Position numbers and translations under genes: made by a program. DNA of 64,000 nucleotides from Zizania palustris (lineage: Eukaryota > Streptophyta > Magnoliopsida > Poales > Poaceae), in contig JAAALK010000283.1 of NCBI GenBank assembly GCA_019279435.1, forward strand, positions 1,674,001-1,738,000. Reading direction: 5' to 3'. Under the pieces are notes generated by a model, which saw only the letters and a program-made list of their open reading frames with translations, was not told the DNA's origin and searched no databases. Position 1 is the first letter of the stretch, and the number at the start of each line of letters is the position of its first letter. Positions 19,528-29,690 of this stretch are shown here, one piece after another.

Positions 19528-22020
19528 TTAGGCGGCAAATGGTATGTCCTTGTCGTGGTGGATGACTCCTCCCATTATTCTTGGATCTTCTTTTTAGCTA
19601 GCATGGATTTAGTGTTTTCGTACTTTCGGAGCTTAGCTTTAAGGCTTTTCACTGAACTCCTGGGTGCATTAAAATTCATTCGAAGCGATAATGGCACCGA
19701 GTTCAAAAACAACCTCTTTGTTGACTTTTGCATGGAGCATGGCATAGAACATCAATTCTCTACTCTTCGGGTTCCTCAATAGAATGAAGTTGTTGAGAGA
19801 AAGAACCGTACTTTGGTTGAGATGGCTAGGATGATTCTCGATGAGCATAGGACTCCTAGAAGATTTTGGGATAAGGCCATAAACGCAACATGTTACATCT
19901 CAAACCGAATTTTCTTGCGCTCAATTTTGAACTTAACTTCTTATAAACCGCGTTTTGGGAGAAAGCCAAAGGTTACTCATCTTTGAGTATTTGGATGTCG
20001 ATGCTTTATCCTAAAACGTGGTAATTTGGATAAATTTGAGTTGTGACCTTCCGATGGGATCTTTCTTGGGTACACAACTCATGGTCATTCATATCGAGTT
20101 TTTATTTGGACACTAACATTGTCATTGAGTCATGTGATGTGACTTTTTATGAATCAATCCCCTATGTTAGTTCGTCTTTTGAGCTTGCCATTGACAAAGA
20201 TATGGCGGCCACCATCTTTGAAGAAGAATATCCCGAAGACTTCGAGGATAAACCCCTACTTCCCTCGACATCGACCCCCAAATCGGACACGACTTCGACT
20301 ACTTTGGCGCAAGGCCCCAAAGCGACCACCTCGTCATCGGTCATCTTGGACCACTGCCTAGCAAGAATTGAGGGGGAAACTTCTTCTCGACATGAGGCTC
20401 CACATCACATTCAACAGATGCATCCCCAAGAACAGATCATTTGTGAGCTTGATCAAAGGTTAACACGTTCTCATGCTCATTTATTGATTCTACTTTTGTT
20501 TCTTCTTTCGAGCCATTAGATGTGAGTCATGCTTTATCTAATTCTAGTTGGATCAATGCCATGCATGAAGAACTTGAAAATTTTTAGAGAAACCAAGTAT
20601 GCATGGACACTTGTTGATCCACCTCCTAATGTTCATTTTATTGGAACTAAATAGATTTTTAAAAACAAACAAGGGGTGGATGGGTCTATTGTTAGGAACA
20701 AATCTAGACTTTTAGCTCAAGGTTTTTCACAAATAAAAAGGATTGATTTTGCTGAAACATTTGCACTAGTTGCGTGCCTTGAGGCCATTAGGATTTTTCT
20801 TGCATTTGCTGCATCTCGAGGTTTCAAACTTTATCAAATGGATGTCAACAATTCTTTTCTTAATGGGTTCATTGGCGAAGATGTTTTTGTAAAACAACCC
20901 CCTGGTTTCAAAAACCCTAAATACCCCCATAGAGTCTTTAAACTTCATAAAACTCTTTATGGACTCAAGCAGACCCCTCGGGCATGGTATGACAGACTTA
21001 AGTCTTTTCTAGTTGAGCACGGGTATTTGATGGGATTTGTTGATAAAACCTTTTTAACTCTCAAGCATGGCAAAGATTTCCTCCTTGTTCAGATTTACGC
21101 TGACGATATCAACTTTGGTGGCTCTTCTCATGCTTTAGTTGCAAAGTTTACAAATACCATGAGCACGGATTTCGAGATGTCCATGATAGGCAAACTCACG
21201 TTTTTCCTTGGTTTGCAAATCAAGCAACACAAACAAGGTACCTTCGTTCATCAGACAAAGTACACCACGTTCCTACTCAAAAAGTTTGACATGATCGATG
21301 CGAAGCCCCTTGCCACTTCGATGGCTACTTCGGTAGCATTGGATCCGGATGAGGATGGAGAAGAAATAGATTAGAAGGAGTTCCGAAGTATAATCAGCTC
21401 CCTCCTCTACTTGACTGCTACGAGGCTAGACATGCACTTCACAATGTGTCTGTGTGCTCATTTTCAAGCTTCTCCAAGGGCTTCGCACCGACAAACGGTA
21501 AAACCCATACTCACATATCTCAAACATACCCTTGAATTTGGCATTTGGTATTCTGCATCATCATCATTATGTCATAGGAGATTTTCATATGTAGATTTTG
21601 CTGGTTTTAGAATTGATAGGAAAAGTACCTTCGATACTTGTCATTTTCTGGGTTCATCTCTTTTTTGCTAGTCTTCCCACAAACAGTCTAGCGTTGCGTA
21701 GTCTACAGCTGAGGCTAAGTATGTAGCTGCAGCTAGCTTTTGTGCTCAGATTTTGTGGATGGTATCAACTTTGCGGGACTTCGGGTTAGATTATAAGAGT
21801 GTTAACTTTTCTGTGATAACACTAGTGCCATTAGTATAGCAAACAACCTGGTTCAACATTCCAGAACCGAACACATTGATGTGAGATATCATTTTCTCAG
21901 AGATCACAATGAGAAGGGTGATATTGAGCTTCAATATGTTGATACTTAGAACTATCTTGCCGATATTTTTAGCAAACCCCTTAATGCTTCTCGATTTGCT
22001 TATTTGCGTGGAGAACTTGG
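19528..22020 (+). pseudogene. pol: pol of Sirevirus A, second part (integrase core, RT, RNase H)
   Basis: Continuation of the old copia pol. The integrase core (SLGGKWYVLV..., IRSDNGTEFKN) is intact to a stop at about 19780. RT is open at 20676-21374 and shows YQMDVNNSFLNG and an altered catalytic box YADDINFGG (YVDDIIFGG in the young copy). RNase H (DFAGFRIDRKST) follows after more stops. It is cut at 22020, after a sequence matching RGELG, where the Tat LTR TGTTGG begins; the last few codons, purine tracts and 3' LTR are absent. The target side of the insertion reads CTTGG (22016-22020). Confidence 0.88.
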
Positions 22021-22513
22021 TGTTGGCGTAAAAGATTACGCTAATAGGTTCTCTAAGATTAAGAACTACCAAATAGAGAGTTCATGTTGAGAACTATCTC
22101 GAGCCTCCGAATAGGATAATAGCTCAAGTAGTCCGAAATTGTGTATTGAATAACTGAGTATTCGATGCCTATTACAGGGTAAGAACGGGGTATTTATAGG
22201 CAAAAAGTCTAAGGAAAAGACCTATTTACCCCTCAATTACAACTGACATAGTGGAAACTATTTGGTACCCCGAATAGGGTTAAAATAGTAAAATACATCC
22301 GGAGAAGGTAGATAAGGCAGACATCTTACCAGTCTTGCTGTTTTCCATTGTAGCTTCGTAGCCTTCGGAGGATGCCTTCGAATCATGATGCCGAAGTATC
22401 TGTCGGCTTAGAAACTTTATCACCTCCGGAGATGAACGTGAACTTTGATGTTGGTGAATTATCTTTAACCGTTGATTTCCAAAGTCCTGAAAATGGAGTA
22501 TTTTCCCCCAACA
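22021..22513 (-). repeat. 3' LTR of Tat element 1
   Basis: Plus-strand ends are TGTTGGCGTAAAAG and TTCCCCCAACA, so on the element strand it starts TGTTGGGGGAAAATA and ends in CCAACA: a 6-bp inverted repeat TGTTGG/CCAACA. It matches the LTR at 35050-35571 over its length. On the minus strand a TATA box (CCTATAAATA) lies at 22191-22200. A purine-rich GAGGGGATAC sits just inside it on the minus strand, as expected for a plus-strand primer tract. Confidence 0.85.
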
Positions 22514-22907
22514 GTATCCCCTCGAATACGCTTCTCCGATTTAACCTGTATGGCTGGAAAGCAGTATACGCAAGAAATATTTTCATATTCAAGGACTTAG
22601 GGAAATTTGAAGGTGTTACAGTTATTCGAACGATATTTGCCATCGAAGTATTCCCGATGAAAGCTTCGAATTAGGACTGTTGTGTGAACACTTCGCAGGG
22701 AAGTGAACCATTACGGAGGTGGAACGTCGTGAAGAACCGTTAATTTTGAGCCATTACCCTTCAAGTAGCTGTTATGCTCCCGAAAAAGGTAACAGTCGAA
22801 ATTTTACCATGGGTTCACACCTTTTCACTTCTTGGTCTCACCTGTCAGCAGCAGAAGTCGAATCTGCAATGTGAACGCGACTGAAGCGCAGCAGCTAGCG
22901 GAAAGGC

Positions 22908-22918
22908 TATAAAAGGGG
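22908..22918 (+). promoter_or_regulatory. TATA box of the antisense gene, Tat element 1
   Basis: CTATAAAAGGG lies 109 bases before the ATG at 23017 and about 395 bases inside the LTR. It points opposite to the genomic transcript. The relative at 35989-35999 has CTATAAATAGG, 105 bases before its ATG. The conserved spacing supports a dedicated promoter. Confidence 0.6.
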
Positions 22919-23016
22919 GGTCGAAGCCCACCGAAAATGTTTACAGAGCCTGATTTCCAAAGCTCACTTTCTTCAACCTCCAAAATTTCCCTTCAACCTT
23001 TCTGAGCGATCAAATC

Positions 23017-25219
23017 ATGGCGAGGACCAGCACAACCATGCCAGCAGCAGCGAGCACTTTGGCGCAAAGGCAAGCTTGGGCGGCTTCGGCAGCAGTGGCC
23101 ATGGCGGGGGCTCTAGGAAGTTCTTGGCCCAAAAATCCTCGGGAGCTCTGCCCTCCATCCAAGAAGAAGATCCTGCAAAGCTTCCTCATCGACTAGTCCA
23201 CAAGCACTGCAGAATCCATTGAAGAGGCGGTGGCTGGGAAGCTAGGCCCCGGAATGAGGACTCGGGTCCCGGGAATGGAATCGACCCTGAAGACGTGAAG
23301 TGGAGAAGTAGTGGTCTTCGAAGCTGGACTTGGACTCCCTGCCATCGATTTCCTATCAGAGGTACTGGAAATGTTTCACATTACCTTACCTTAGTTGTCC
23401 CCCAACGCCATCACAAGGCTGGCGATCTTTGAATGGGCCCTTCGGGCCGAAGGATGCGAAGGAAGATTGGAGATCTTCGCCGCCACCTTCCAACCAAAGC
23501 CACAGGACGGCCCCAAAGATACAGAGGTGTTGACAGCCTTCGGGAGTGTCAACTTTCAGCTTCGGAAGGAGCATGCACAACATTTTTCTGTGAAGGCCAT
23601 CAATGACAGGTGGTATACCAACTGGATCCTCTGGTGGTTTTATGCCGAGGTCGGAGAAGACTCCAGCTTCGCGGGGCCCCTTTAAGAGATTTGGTTCCAG
23701 AAGGAGGCCGAAGTCACTCTGAACCCAAGCCTGCTCTCAACGCGGCTTGGGTTGCTTTCTTTGATAGCCAGCCGCATGAGCATGTGGGATCTTGCGGAGG
23801 AATTCGTAGCCCTCCGGATCCCGCCTCTCGGAGCCGACTGGCCGATAGCGTTCCAAAATGCTTCGGAGGGAGAGCTTCGAGTATAGGTAAATCTTTGAGC
23901 TTTCTGCAGTAATATATTAGGAAATAAATAACATACTTATAAAATGATACCTTTTTTCAGCGGCTCCTTTGGCGCTAGCTCCGGAGCAGATAGCAAGAGC
24001 CACCGAACGAGTGCTCGGAGCCCCTACAGTGGCGGAGAGGTAGAAAAGGATAGAGCTGGTGGGAAGCTGGGAGCGCTTCAATAGAGTGTGGAGGGCTCTC
24101 AGAATGGAGCCCCCACCTTTGCAAGACTTTGACTCGATCGGACTAGCCCCTCGGAAGAGGAAAGCCACCGCCGAGCCTTCGAAGAAAGCCATCAAGACCC
24201 CCATCAAAAAGGTGAAGAAAACGACGAAGCCTCCTCCTCAGCCGACTCCGGTGTCCTCGCCTTCCTCCTTGGGCATTTGGAGCTCGTCTTCGGAAGACTC
24301 CGGAGAAAAGGACTCCGACGCCCGAATGGGGAAGGCCCTTGAGAACTATCTTATTGATGATAGTGAAGACGAGGCCATGGATGCAACCGGAGATCCTTCT
24401 CGAGAAGCTGCGGAGGCAGAGACAGCACGCTCCCCTGAGCCCGTCGCCACGAGCTCAGAGCTTGAGGCAGTTATTCCCAACTCGCCCATGGCCGGGGTGA
24501 TAGTGCCGGAGGTCGAGGCGCCTGCAGCGGCTACACCAGAGCGGACTTCGGGGGATGACCTCGACGAGTACCTCAAAATGTACGAAGTCTTGGAGGACCT
24601 TGCAATTCTGCCTCAAGGCGCAGACGAAGGTATACTTCAAAACTTTTGCCTTTACAATTCCTGCAACAACTATTACCCACAAATATTCATTAAGTACCTT
24701 AATGTTGTAGGTGCGTCGAGGAGTAGCATAGCTCCGATTACAGATGGAGCTTCAACCTCTCTCGGAGTTGAGGCCCCAGCAGAAATAGTAGCTCTGACGA
24801 CTAGAGCCGTCTCGAGCAAAGCAGTTCCGGCCGAGGGGGCATCAGTCGAAGGAGGATCTACCTCCGCCGGAGTCCCTGCTCTGACTTTTATGCCGGGGAG
24901 GGGTAAGAGCATGATGAGCCTTGGTCCCCTCCCTTCCTTGATGGCAACGCCTTCCTCCAATGATCCTTCGGCGAGCAATTCGGAGGAGGAGGTAGCCGTA
25001 GATGATCGCCAGGCCTTGTCCTAGCTCCCTCTATTGGCTCCATTCTTGGAGCAGCGAATAGGCCTTCGGGTGCTTCTGGAGCCCTTAGCGGACAAGGGCC
25101 AAGAAGTCATATACTCCGACTTGGTCTCCATCTTGAGCGAAGCCAGAGTCCTGGAGCTCAACTTAGCTTGCTTTTTGCAGCAATTTGTCCTTGCTAGAGC
25201 GGCAGCGACTTCTAATGTG
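23017..25219 (+). pseudogene. Antisense gene of Tat element 1 (Transposase_28-like, truncated)
   Basis: Belongs to the family labelled putative gypsy-type transposon (Transposase_28/PF04195 as I recall it), encoded on the strand opposite to pol. The ATG at 23017 opens an Ala-rich N-terminus, stopped by TAG near 23194. The core (SPNAITRLAIFEWALRAEG ... FGSVNFQL ... AINDRWYTNWILWWFYAEVG) lies at 23395-23685. Intron about 23887-23958 (GTAAATC to TTTTTTCAG), then a long frame 24059-25024 that is basic, then acidic and Ser-rich. Possible intron 24630-24710, whose sequence happens to stay open. It ends in ARAAATS at 25219, where the coiled-coil exon of element 2 would start. Function unknown; no transposase catalytic triad is visible. 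Confidence 0.62.
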
Positions 25220-25307
25220 CTTCGGCCATGCATGTCTTTGATACACAGACATGCGGAGTTTGAGCTTGGAGTAACTACAAAGCCATGGTGGTCCACTCCA
25301 AACATGA
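25220..25307 (+). repeat. Fragment of a Sirevirus LTR
   Basis: Matches the interior of the Sirevirus LTRs (compare 4700-4790 and 9528-9615): GTGCTTCGGCCATGCATG, then a run equivalent to GAGTTCGAGCTTAGAGTAGC and GTCCACTCC. Both ends are abrupt. It may be what is left of the 3' LTR of copy A, since it lies just beyond the element that entered A. Confidence 0.75.
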
Positions 25308-25468
25308 AGGTCAATCGCATTCGTGCGTAGTTAATAACTAATGGAGCCGTGGTGTAGCGATTGTGTGGTTTGGATTAGTGTTGATCGGAAGCCGGAGCGT
25401 CAGCGTCGAGTCCTCCACCAATCGAGTTTACCTCCTCTGATAGAAGATTGGGAATCCCGTGCACATCA
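25308..25468 (+). repeat. 5' LTR remnant of gypsy B
   Basis: Last 161 bp of the LTR, ending GTGCACATCA and followed by the primer site. It aligns with the end of the 3' LTR (GTGCGCATCA at 47088). The upstream part of the LTR is lost at the junction with the Sirevirus fragment. Confidence 0.82.
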
Positions 25469-25470
25469 AG

Positions 25471-25484
25471 TGGTATCTGAGCCC
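25471..25484 (+). promoter_or_regulatory. Primer binding site of gypsy B
   Basis: TGGTATCTGAGCCC begins two bases after the LTR end. It matches the initiator Met-tRNA complement TGGTATCAGAGC except for A to T at the eighth base. Confidence 0.72.
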
Positions 25485-26556
25485 AAGTTTCCCATTAGGT
25501 ATCACTGTATCCCTTAGATTGTCCTTTGCCTTGTCCTATAACTCTAGAAAAAGCCACAAAAAAGAAAGTTGTAGACATGTAGGGCAAATTATCCTCATCG
25601 TCCTAGTGTTTTGAGCCTTTGAAATTTCGTCGCGGTGTCGCATTGCTGAGTTTTGATCCATAGTCAATGTCAGGTTGCTAGTTTAGAGTTGTGTTCTTGA
25701 TCGCGGGTGAAATCCACAATCTTGCTTAGTCCCGGGATATTCGAATCCAACCATAAACCCTAGTCGGAGTCGGTTCGTAGTTAGCTTGACCTTGCTTCGG
25801 TAAAACAGCCATAACTTTTACATACAGACTCCGTTTGAGCTCTACCACCCGTCAAAATGACCGAGACGAAAAGACGCATCCAGCCATGATGGCAAATCCA
25901 CTTCCGATTGGATTCAGAGGACCAAATTCAGCTGGAAAGATAGAGTTCTAGAGGGGTTATGTTTTCAGCCAGCATAACTTCTTCCTTTTCAGGAACCTTG
26001 TTGAGTACTTATTGCTTGAGCAGTTTGTAAAAAAAGGTGCAAAAAAGGAGAAAAAAAGAGGACAAAAGAAAAGAAAAAATATGCAAAAAGAAAATAAAAA
26101 ATTAGTGAGGTATAAGAGGAGGAAGTTGTTCTAGTTTAAGTTAAGCGTTGTTATCTATATCTCTAAGTGTTGTGTTTTGGTGTTCTTGTTATTTGAGTTG
26201 GCTTCTTTTCTCATTTTTAGGAGCAAAAATTAGACCAGCAACCAAGACAAGTATTGTGGATTATTATTGAGCTTTACTAACTATTGTCGATTTGTGCTAA
26301 TCCTTACTACCAAAGACCAACCTTCCGAGCTCCACCTCCTTTTTGATCAGTACAGTTTCCAACCGGCAATCACTATACTCACGACTTCAACATTATCATC
26401 CCCAAGCCAACTGGTTGTGCCACCTACTATGATTGGTAAGAACGTTGCAAGAACTTGGTGAAACACTTGAGTGTGACCGATTCCACATCCTAGTAGTTCA
26501 TAGGAAACTAACGCACTTGTGAGCTTCTTTGTGTTTTGTGTTTCGACTAACCATGA
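25485..26556 (+). other. Untranslated leader of gypsy B
   Basis: About 1.1 kb between the primer site and gag with no supported frame. It includes a purine-rich stretch of A with scattered G at about 26027-26101. The length is normal for the 5' UTR of plant gypsy elements. Confidence 0.6.
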
Positions 26557-27319
26557 CAGGATCACAACACTAAGGCAATGGAGATGAATGTGTGTCCAAG
26601 TTCGAGTTTAGACAATTGCTACAAGAACTCAATGCAAACATCATTAAGAGCAACCAGGACAATGAGAACATATTGGAGAGGATATAGATGAGCATTGCCA
26701 CCTCGTCACCAGGATGGATAACCTAGAGAAACAACCACCGCTACCGAACGATAGAGCTGAGGATCTCGAGGCAGATGGCATAAATCAAGAAGAGTATATC
26801 TCGCCCCTTGCTCGAGAACCTCATCCCCGTCAATGGAATCCACATTGTCAAGGTATGGGAGGTAATAATGAAAACAACCCTCATGCTGATAACTCGTTTG
26901 CTAAGGTTAAGTTCAGCATACCACCTTTTTCTGGCTCTTATGATGCTGAGACATATCTGAATTGGGAGATGACAGTAGAACAAAAATTTAACTCTCATCT
27001 TGTTCTAGAAATTCATAGAGTTAGACAAGTCACTAGTGAGTTTACCGATTTTGCTATTATTTGGTGGAATGAGCTATAAAATGTAGGCTTAGCACCTGAC
27101 ACATGGGATGTGATAAAGATAGCTATGCATGGTAGATTCATCCCCACTACTTATAAACATGATTTGCGTCAAAAATTACAGCGTTTAAACCAGGGAAATA
27201 AATATGTAGAGGAGTACTACCAAGAACTGCAAATAGGAATGTTGTGTTGTGAGGTAGTTGAGGATGAGGAGGGTAAAATGGCTAGATTTTTTGGTGGGTT
27301 AAAAAGAGAAATACATGAC

Positions 27320-27322
27320 ATA
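27320..27322 (+). repeat. Target site duplication of CACTA element, left (ATA)
   Basis: ATA directly before CACTACAAC and again at 29176-29178 directly after TTGTAGTG. Three base pairs is the normal duplication size for CACTA elements. Confidence 0.88.
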
Positions 27323-29175
27323 CACTACAACAAAATAGGCAACTTCCGTCGGCCAAAGCCGACGGAAGTTAGCCTTTTCCCGACGGAAGAAGCTAACTTC
27401 CGTCGGCAAAAGGCTAACTTCCGTCGGCCTTTGGCCGACGGAAGCGAGTAGACGGAAGTTTGCTAACTTCCGTCGGCCAAACCTAGCCGACGGAAGTTAC
27501 CAGTTAGAATCACTAACTTCCGTCGGCCAAAATATAGCCGACGAAAATTACATTTTTTTTGTTTTTTTTCTGTTTGTTTGTTTTCTGTGTTTTTTCTTTT
27601 TTTTTCCTATTTTTTCTTTTTTTCCTATTTTTTCTGTCACATTACACACTACTAAATTACATTCATATTCAAAGTCAACAATTATATCGTCACATTCAAA
27701 TCACATTCATACAAATTCAGCCAAAAGGATCAAGAATACAAAACAATATAGAGAAAAAATCTGATATAAAACAACTCCCATTTGAATTTCAAATTTGGTA
27801 AATTACACAACAGTACAACATTACAAAAGTATACACCAATGGATGGGAAAAGTTGTTACACCATGGGACGAGACTCAGATCTACTTATTGCCGACAACAA
27901 ATCAAATCGCCTATATTGAGGGTTTATAATCAGAGATATGTAGTCACACTTGAGCAAAGCCTGCAAAAATCTAAGGAAGATTGGAGATAAGTAGGGTGTC
28001 GAAGTAATAGCGAGATAAATTTCTCACACATTTCGTCAAAGGAAACGAGATGAACAAAAAGGAAATGTATTGAAATGGAGAAACACTGAGAAGCTATACC
28101 TTTTCTGATATCACAGCAATGACCTCTATGGTCCTTTCTATCTCTTTAGGCAGTCTGACAGATAATAACATAGGGTCACATACAAATGGGGACTTATTAT
28201 GCAACATAAATCTTCAATCAATTATTCACAGATTACCAAACTAATAGACTAAAGATCCTTTGAGAATGTTGAATCCTATCGAAAGATAGAATGAATATTA
28301 AACTGCAGTAAGGCCTAATCAAATGTTACTGTGACAACAAGTGAGCAAAGAAACCCAAAAAATGCTTAGTTCCTGGAGTTGCACATATGAAGACCGCACA
28401 ATAATCTAAACATAATTAGCCGCACATTGGAGTTCCATAGAAAAACCAGACCCAAGCAGCACTAAATCACCTAACCCAAGCAGCACCAACCAAATCTCCT
28501 CGCATCACAAGTTCACAACTACCACACTTAAATCAGTAGAATGAAATTAACATCCAAATTTTTTGAAGCACACAGACCACATGACCTCACCAGCGGGAAG
28601 GCCTGCCGCTCCTGCTTGCAGCGCTGGCGCTGTTCGAGTGAGATGATGTTGATAGACGAGTGGAGAGATAGGTGCCGACGGAGGAGGGAAAGGATAGCGC
28701 GGTGGTCAGGAAGAGCGGCGGCGGCGAGACGATGCTTGCTGGTGTCGGTGGAGAGTTGGTGTTGGGCTTTCAAGATTGATTGCATCGGGGATGGCAGGGT
28801 AGGCGGAGGCAGCGGCCCACCAAGTGGTTAGAGGCGGCGGCCGGGCGGCTAGAGGTGGCGGCGGCCGAGCGGCTGGAGGTGGCGGCGGGGAGATGTGTAG
28901 GCGGCAGAGCGCGGGGGAGATGTGTGGCGGCGGTGGGGAGGATCTGGAGAATATTAGGGCTAGGGATAAGCAGCGCGCGGGATTGGGGAAAGTGAGAGCA
29001 CGCACGATAAGTAACCTAATTCTAATTTTCGTCGGTTATAGAGAGAGCCGACGGAAGTTACGTTAACTTCCGTCGGTTCATCTAGACCGACGGAAGTTTC
29101 GTAACTTCCGTCGGCTTTAGGAAAAGCCGACGAAAATTAAAAAAGCTGACGAAAATTTACTATTTTCTTGTAGTG
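27323..29175. mobile_element. Non-autonomous CACTA (En/Spm-type) DNA transposon
   Basis: Starts CACTACAACAAAATAG and ends in the inverse of CACTACAAGAAAATAG: a 16-bp terminal inverted repeat with one mismatch, flanked by ATA. Size is 1853 bp. Both subterminal regions (about 27342-27550 and 29025-29155) are arrays of AACTTCCGTCGGC and its reverse complement GCCGACGGAAGTT, arranged as back-to-back hairpins, about 14-17 units in all counting decayed ones. These are the expected transposase-binding repeats. The interior has a pyrimidine-rich stretch (27550-27640), an AT-rich region, and a GC-rich end (28590-28990) whose open frames overlap on both strands. No transposase domain is visible, so it needs a helper element. 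Confidence 0.92.
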
Positions 29176-29690
29176 ATAGTTGATTATAAGGAATATAATT
29201 CTCTCAATAGATTATTTCACCTTGCTATGAAGGCAGAAAGAGAATTGCGGGGACGACAACCGAAGTCGAAGAGCAACTTCACCGACACAAGATCGGCGTA
29301 TGCAACGGGAAAATCAACACTACTTTCTCCTATACGATATATTGTCCCCTTCATATCCAGAGCACATTCAACAACACCTTCATCATCACTAGCACTAGAG
29401 GAGAAGAGTAAAACAACCCTACCAGCAAATAGTTCCTCATCGGTTGCTTCTACAGGTTGAACCAGTGGAGTCATTTGCCACAATTAAAAAGGGAAGGGCC
29501 ATTTCATGAGAGGTTGCCCAAGCCAGAGATGACCATTCATTGCTACTGAAGATGGTGGGTATGTTAGTGCTAGTGATATTGATGATGGTGGTACTAATAA
29601 TGTAGGTGATGATGAGGAGACTAAAAGTGATGGCGAGGAGATTTTAGGTAGTGCCGCCACAGACAAGTATCATGCGTTGATTGTACAACG

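Larger units (their letters stand above)
4066..22020 (+). mobile_element. Old Sirevirus-type Ty1/copia element A, interrupted
   Basis: Degenerate copia element with 5' LTR (4066-5895), tRNA-Met primer site, broken gag and broken pol. A young relative (8698-19522) sits in its integrase region. Copy A resumes at 19528 and stops abruptly at 22020, a few codons before the end of pol, where a Tat LTR begins. Relative to the young copy it also lacks about 300 bp between protease and the integrase zinc finger (near 8460). Its own 3' LTR is missing except perhaps for the scrap at 25220-25307. The many stop codons mean it has long been dead. Confidence 0.88.
22021..25219 (-). mobile_element. Partial Tat-lineage gypsy element 1 (3' part, minus orientation)
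   Basis: Inserted cleanly into the pol end of Sirevirus A. It consists of a 493-bp LTR (22021-22513), a spacer, and the element's antisense gene on the plus strand. It is colinear with 35050-38390 of the full-length relative, element 2, and stops at 25219 inside the antisense gene, where Sirevirus LTR sequence begins. Pol, gag and the 5' LTR are therefore deleted. Minus orientation follows from the LTR TATA (reverse of TATTTATAGG at 22191-22200) and from the gene order in element 2. Confidence 0.8.
26557..29690 (+). pseudogene. gag: gag of gypsy B (broken, split by CACTA element)
   Basis: The first part (about 26557-27322) contains the retrotransposon Gag core: PPFSGSYDAETYLNWEM, WWNEL, then after a stop at 27077-27079 the segment WDVIKIAMHGRFIP ... 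EEYYQELQ and ARFFGGLKREI. The frame resumes immediately after the CACTA element at 29179 with DYKEYNSLNRLFHLAMKAE, so the 3-bp target duplication explains the split exactly. A nucleocapsid zinc knuckle follows at 29476-29517 (CHN-stop-KGKGHFMRGC), with the second Cys position changed to a TAA stop. Other stops lie near 26583 and 26688. It is not functional. Confidence 0.85.

Noticed and set aside
25120..25219. Loss of an intron in the antisense gene of Tat element 1 relative to element 2 (38272-38360), which would imply reverse transcription of a spliced antisense RNA
   Set aside because: Element 1 keeps a T-rich tract plus CAG (CTTGCTTTTTGCAG) at that point and lacks nearby exon bases, so a simple internal deletion explains it as well.
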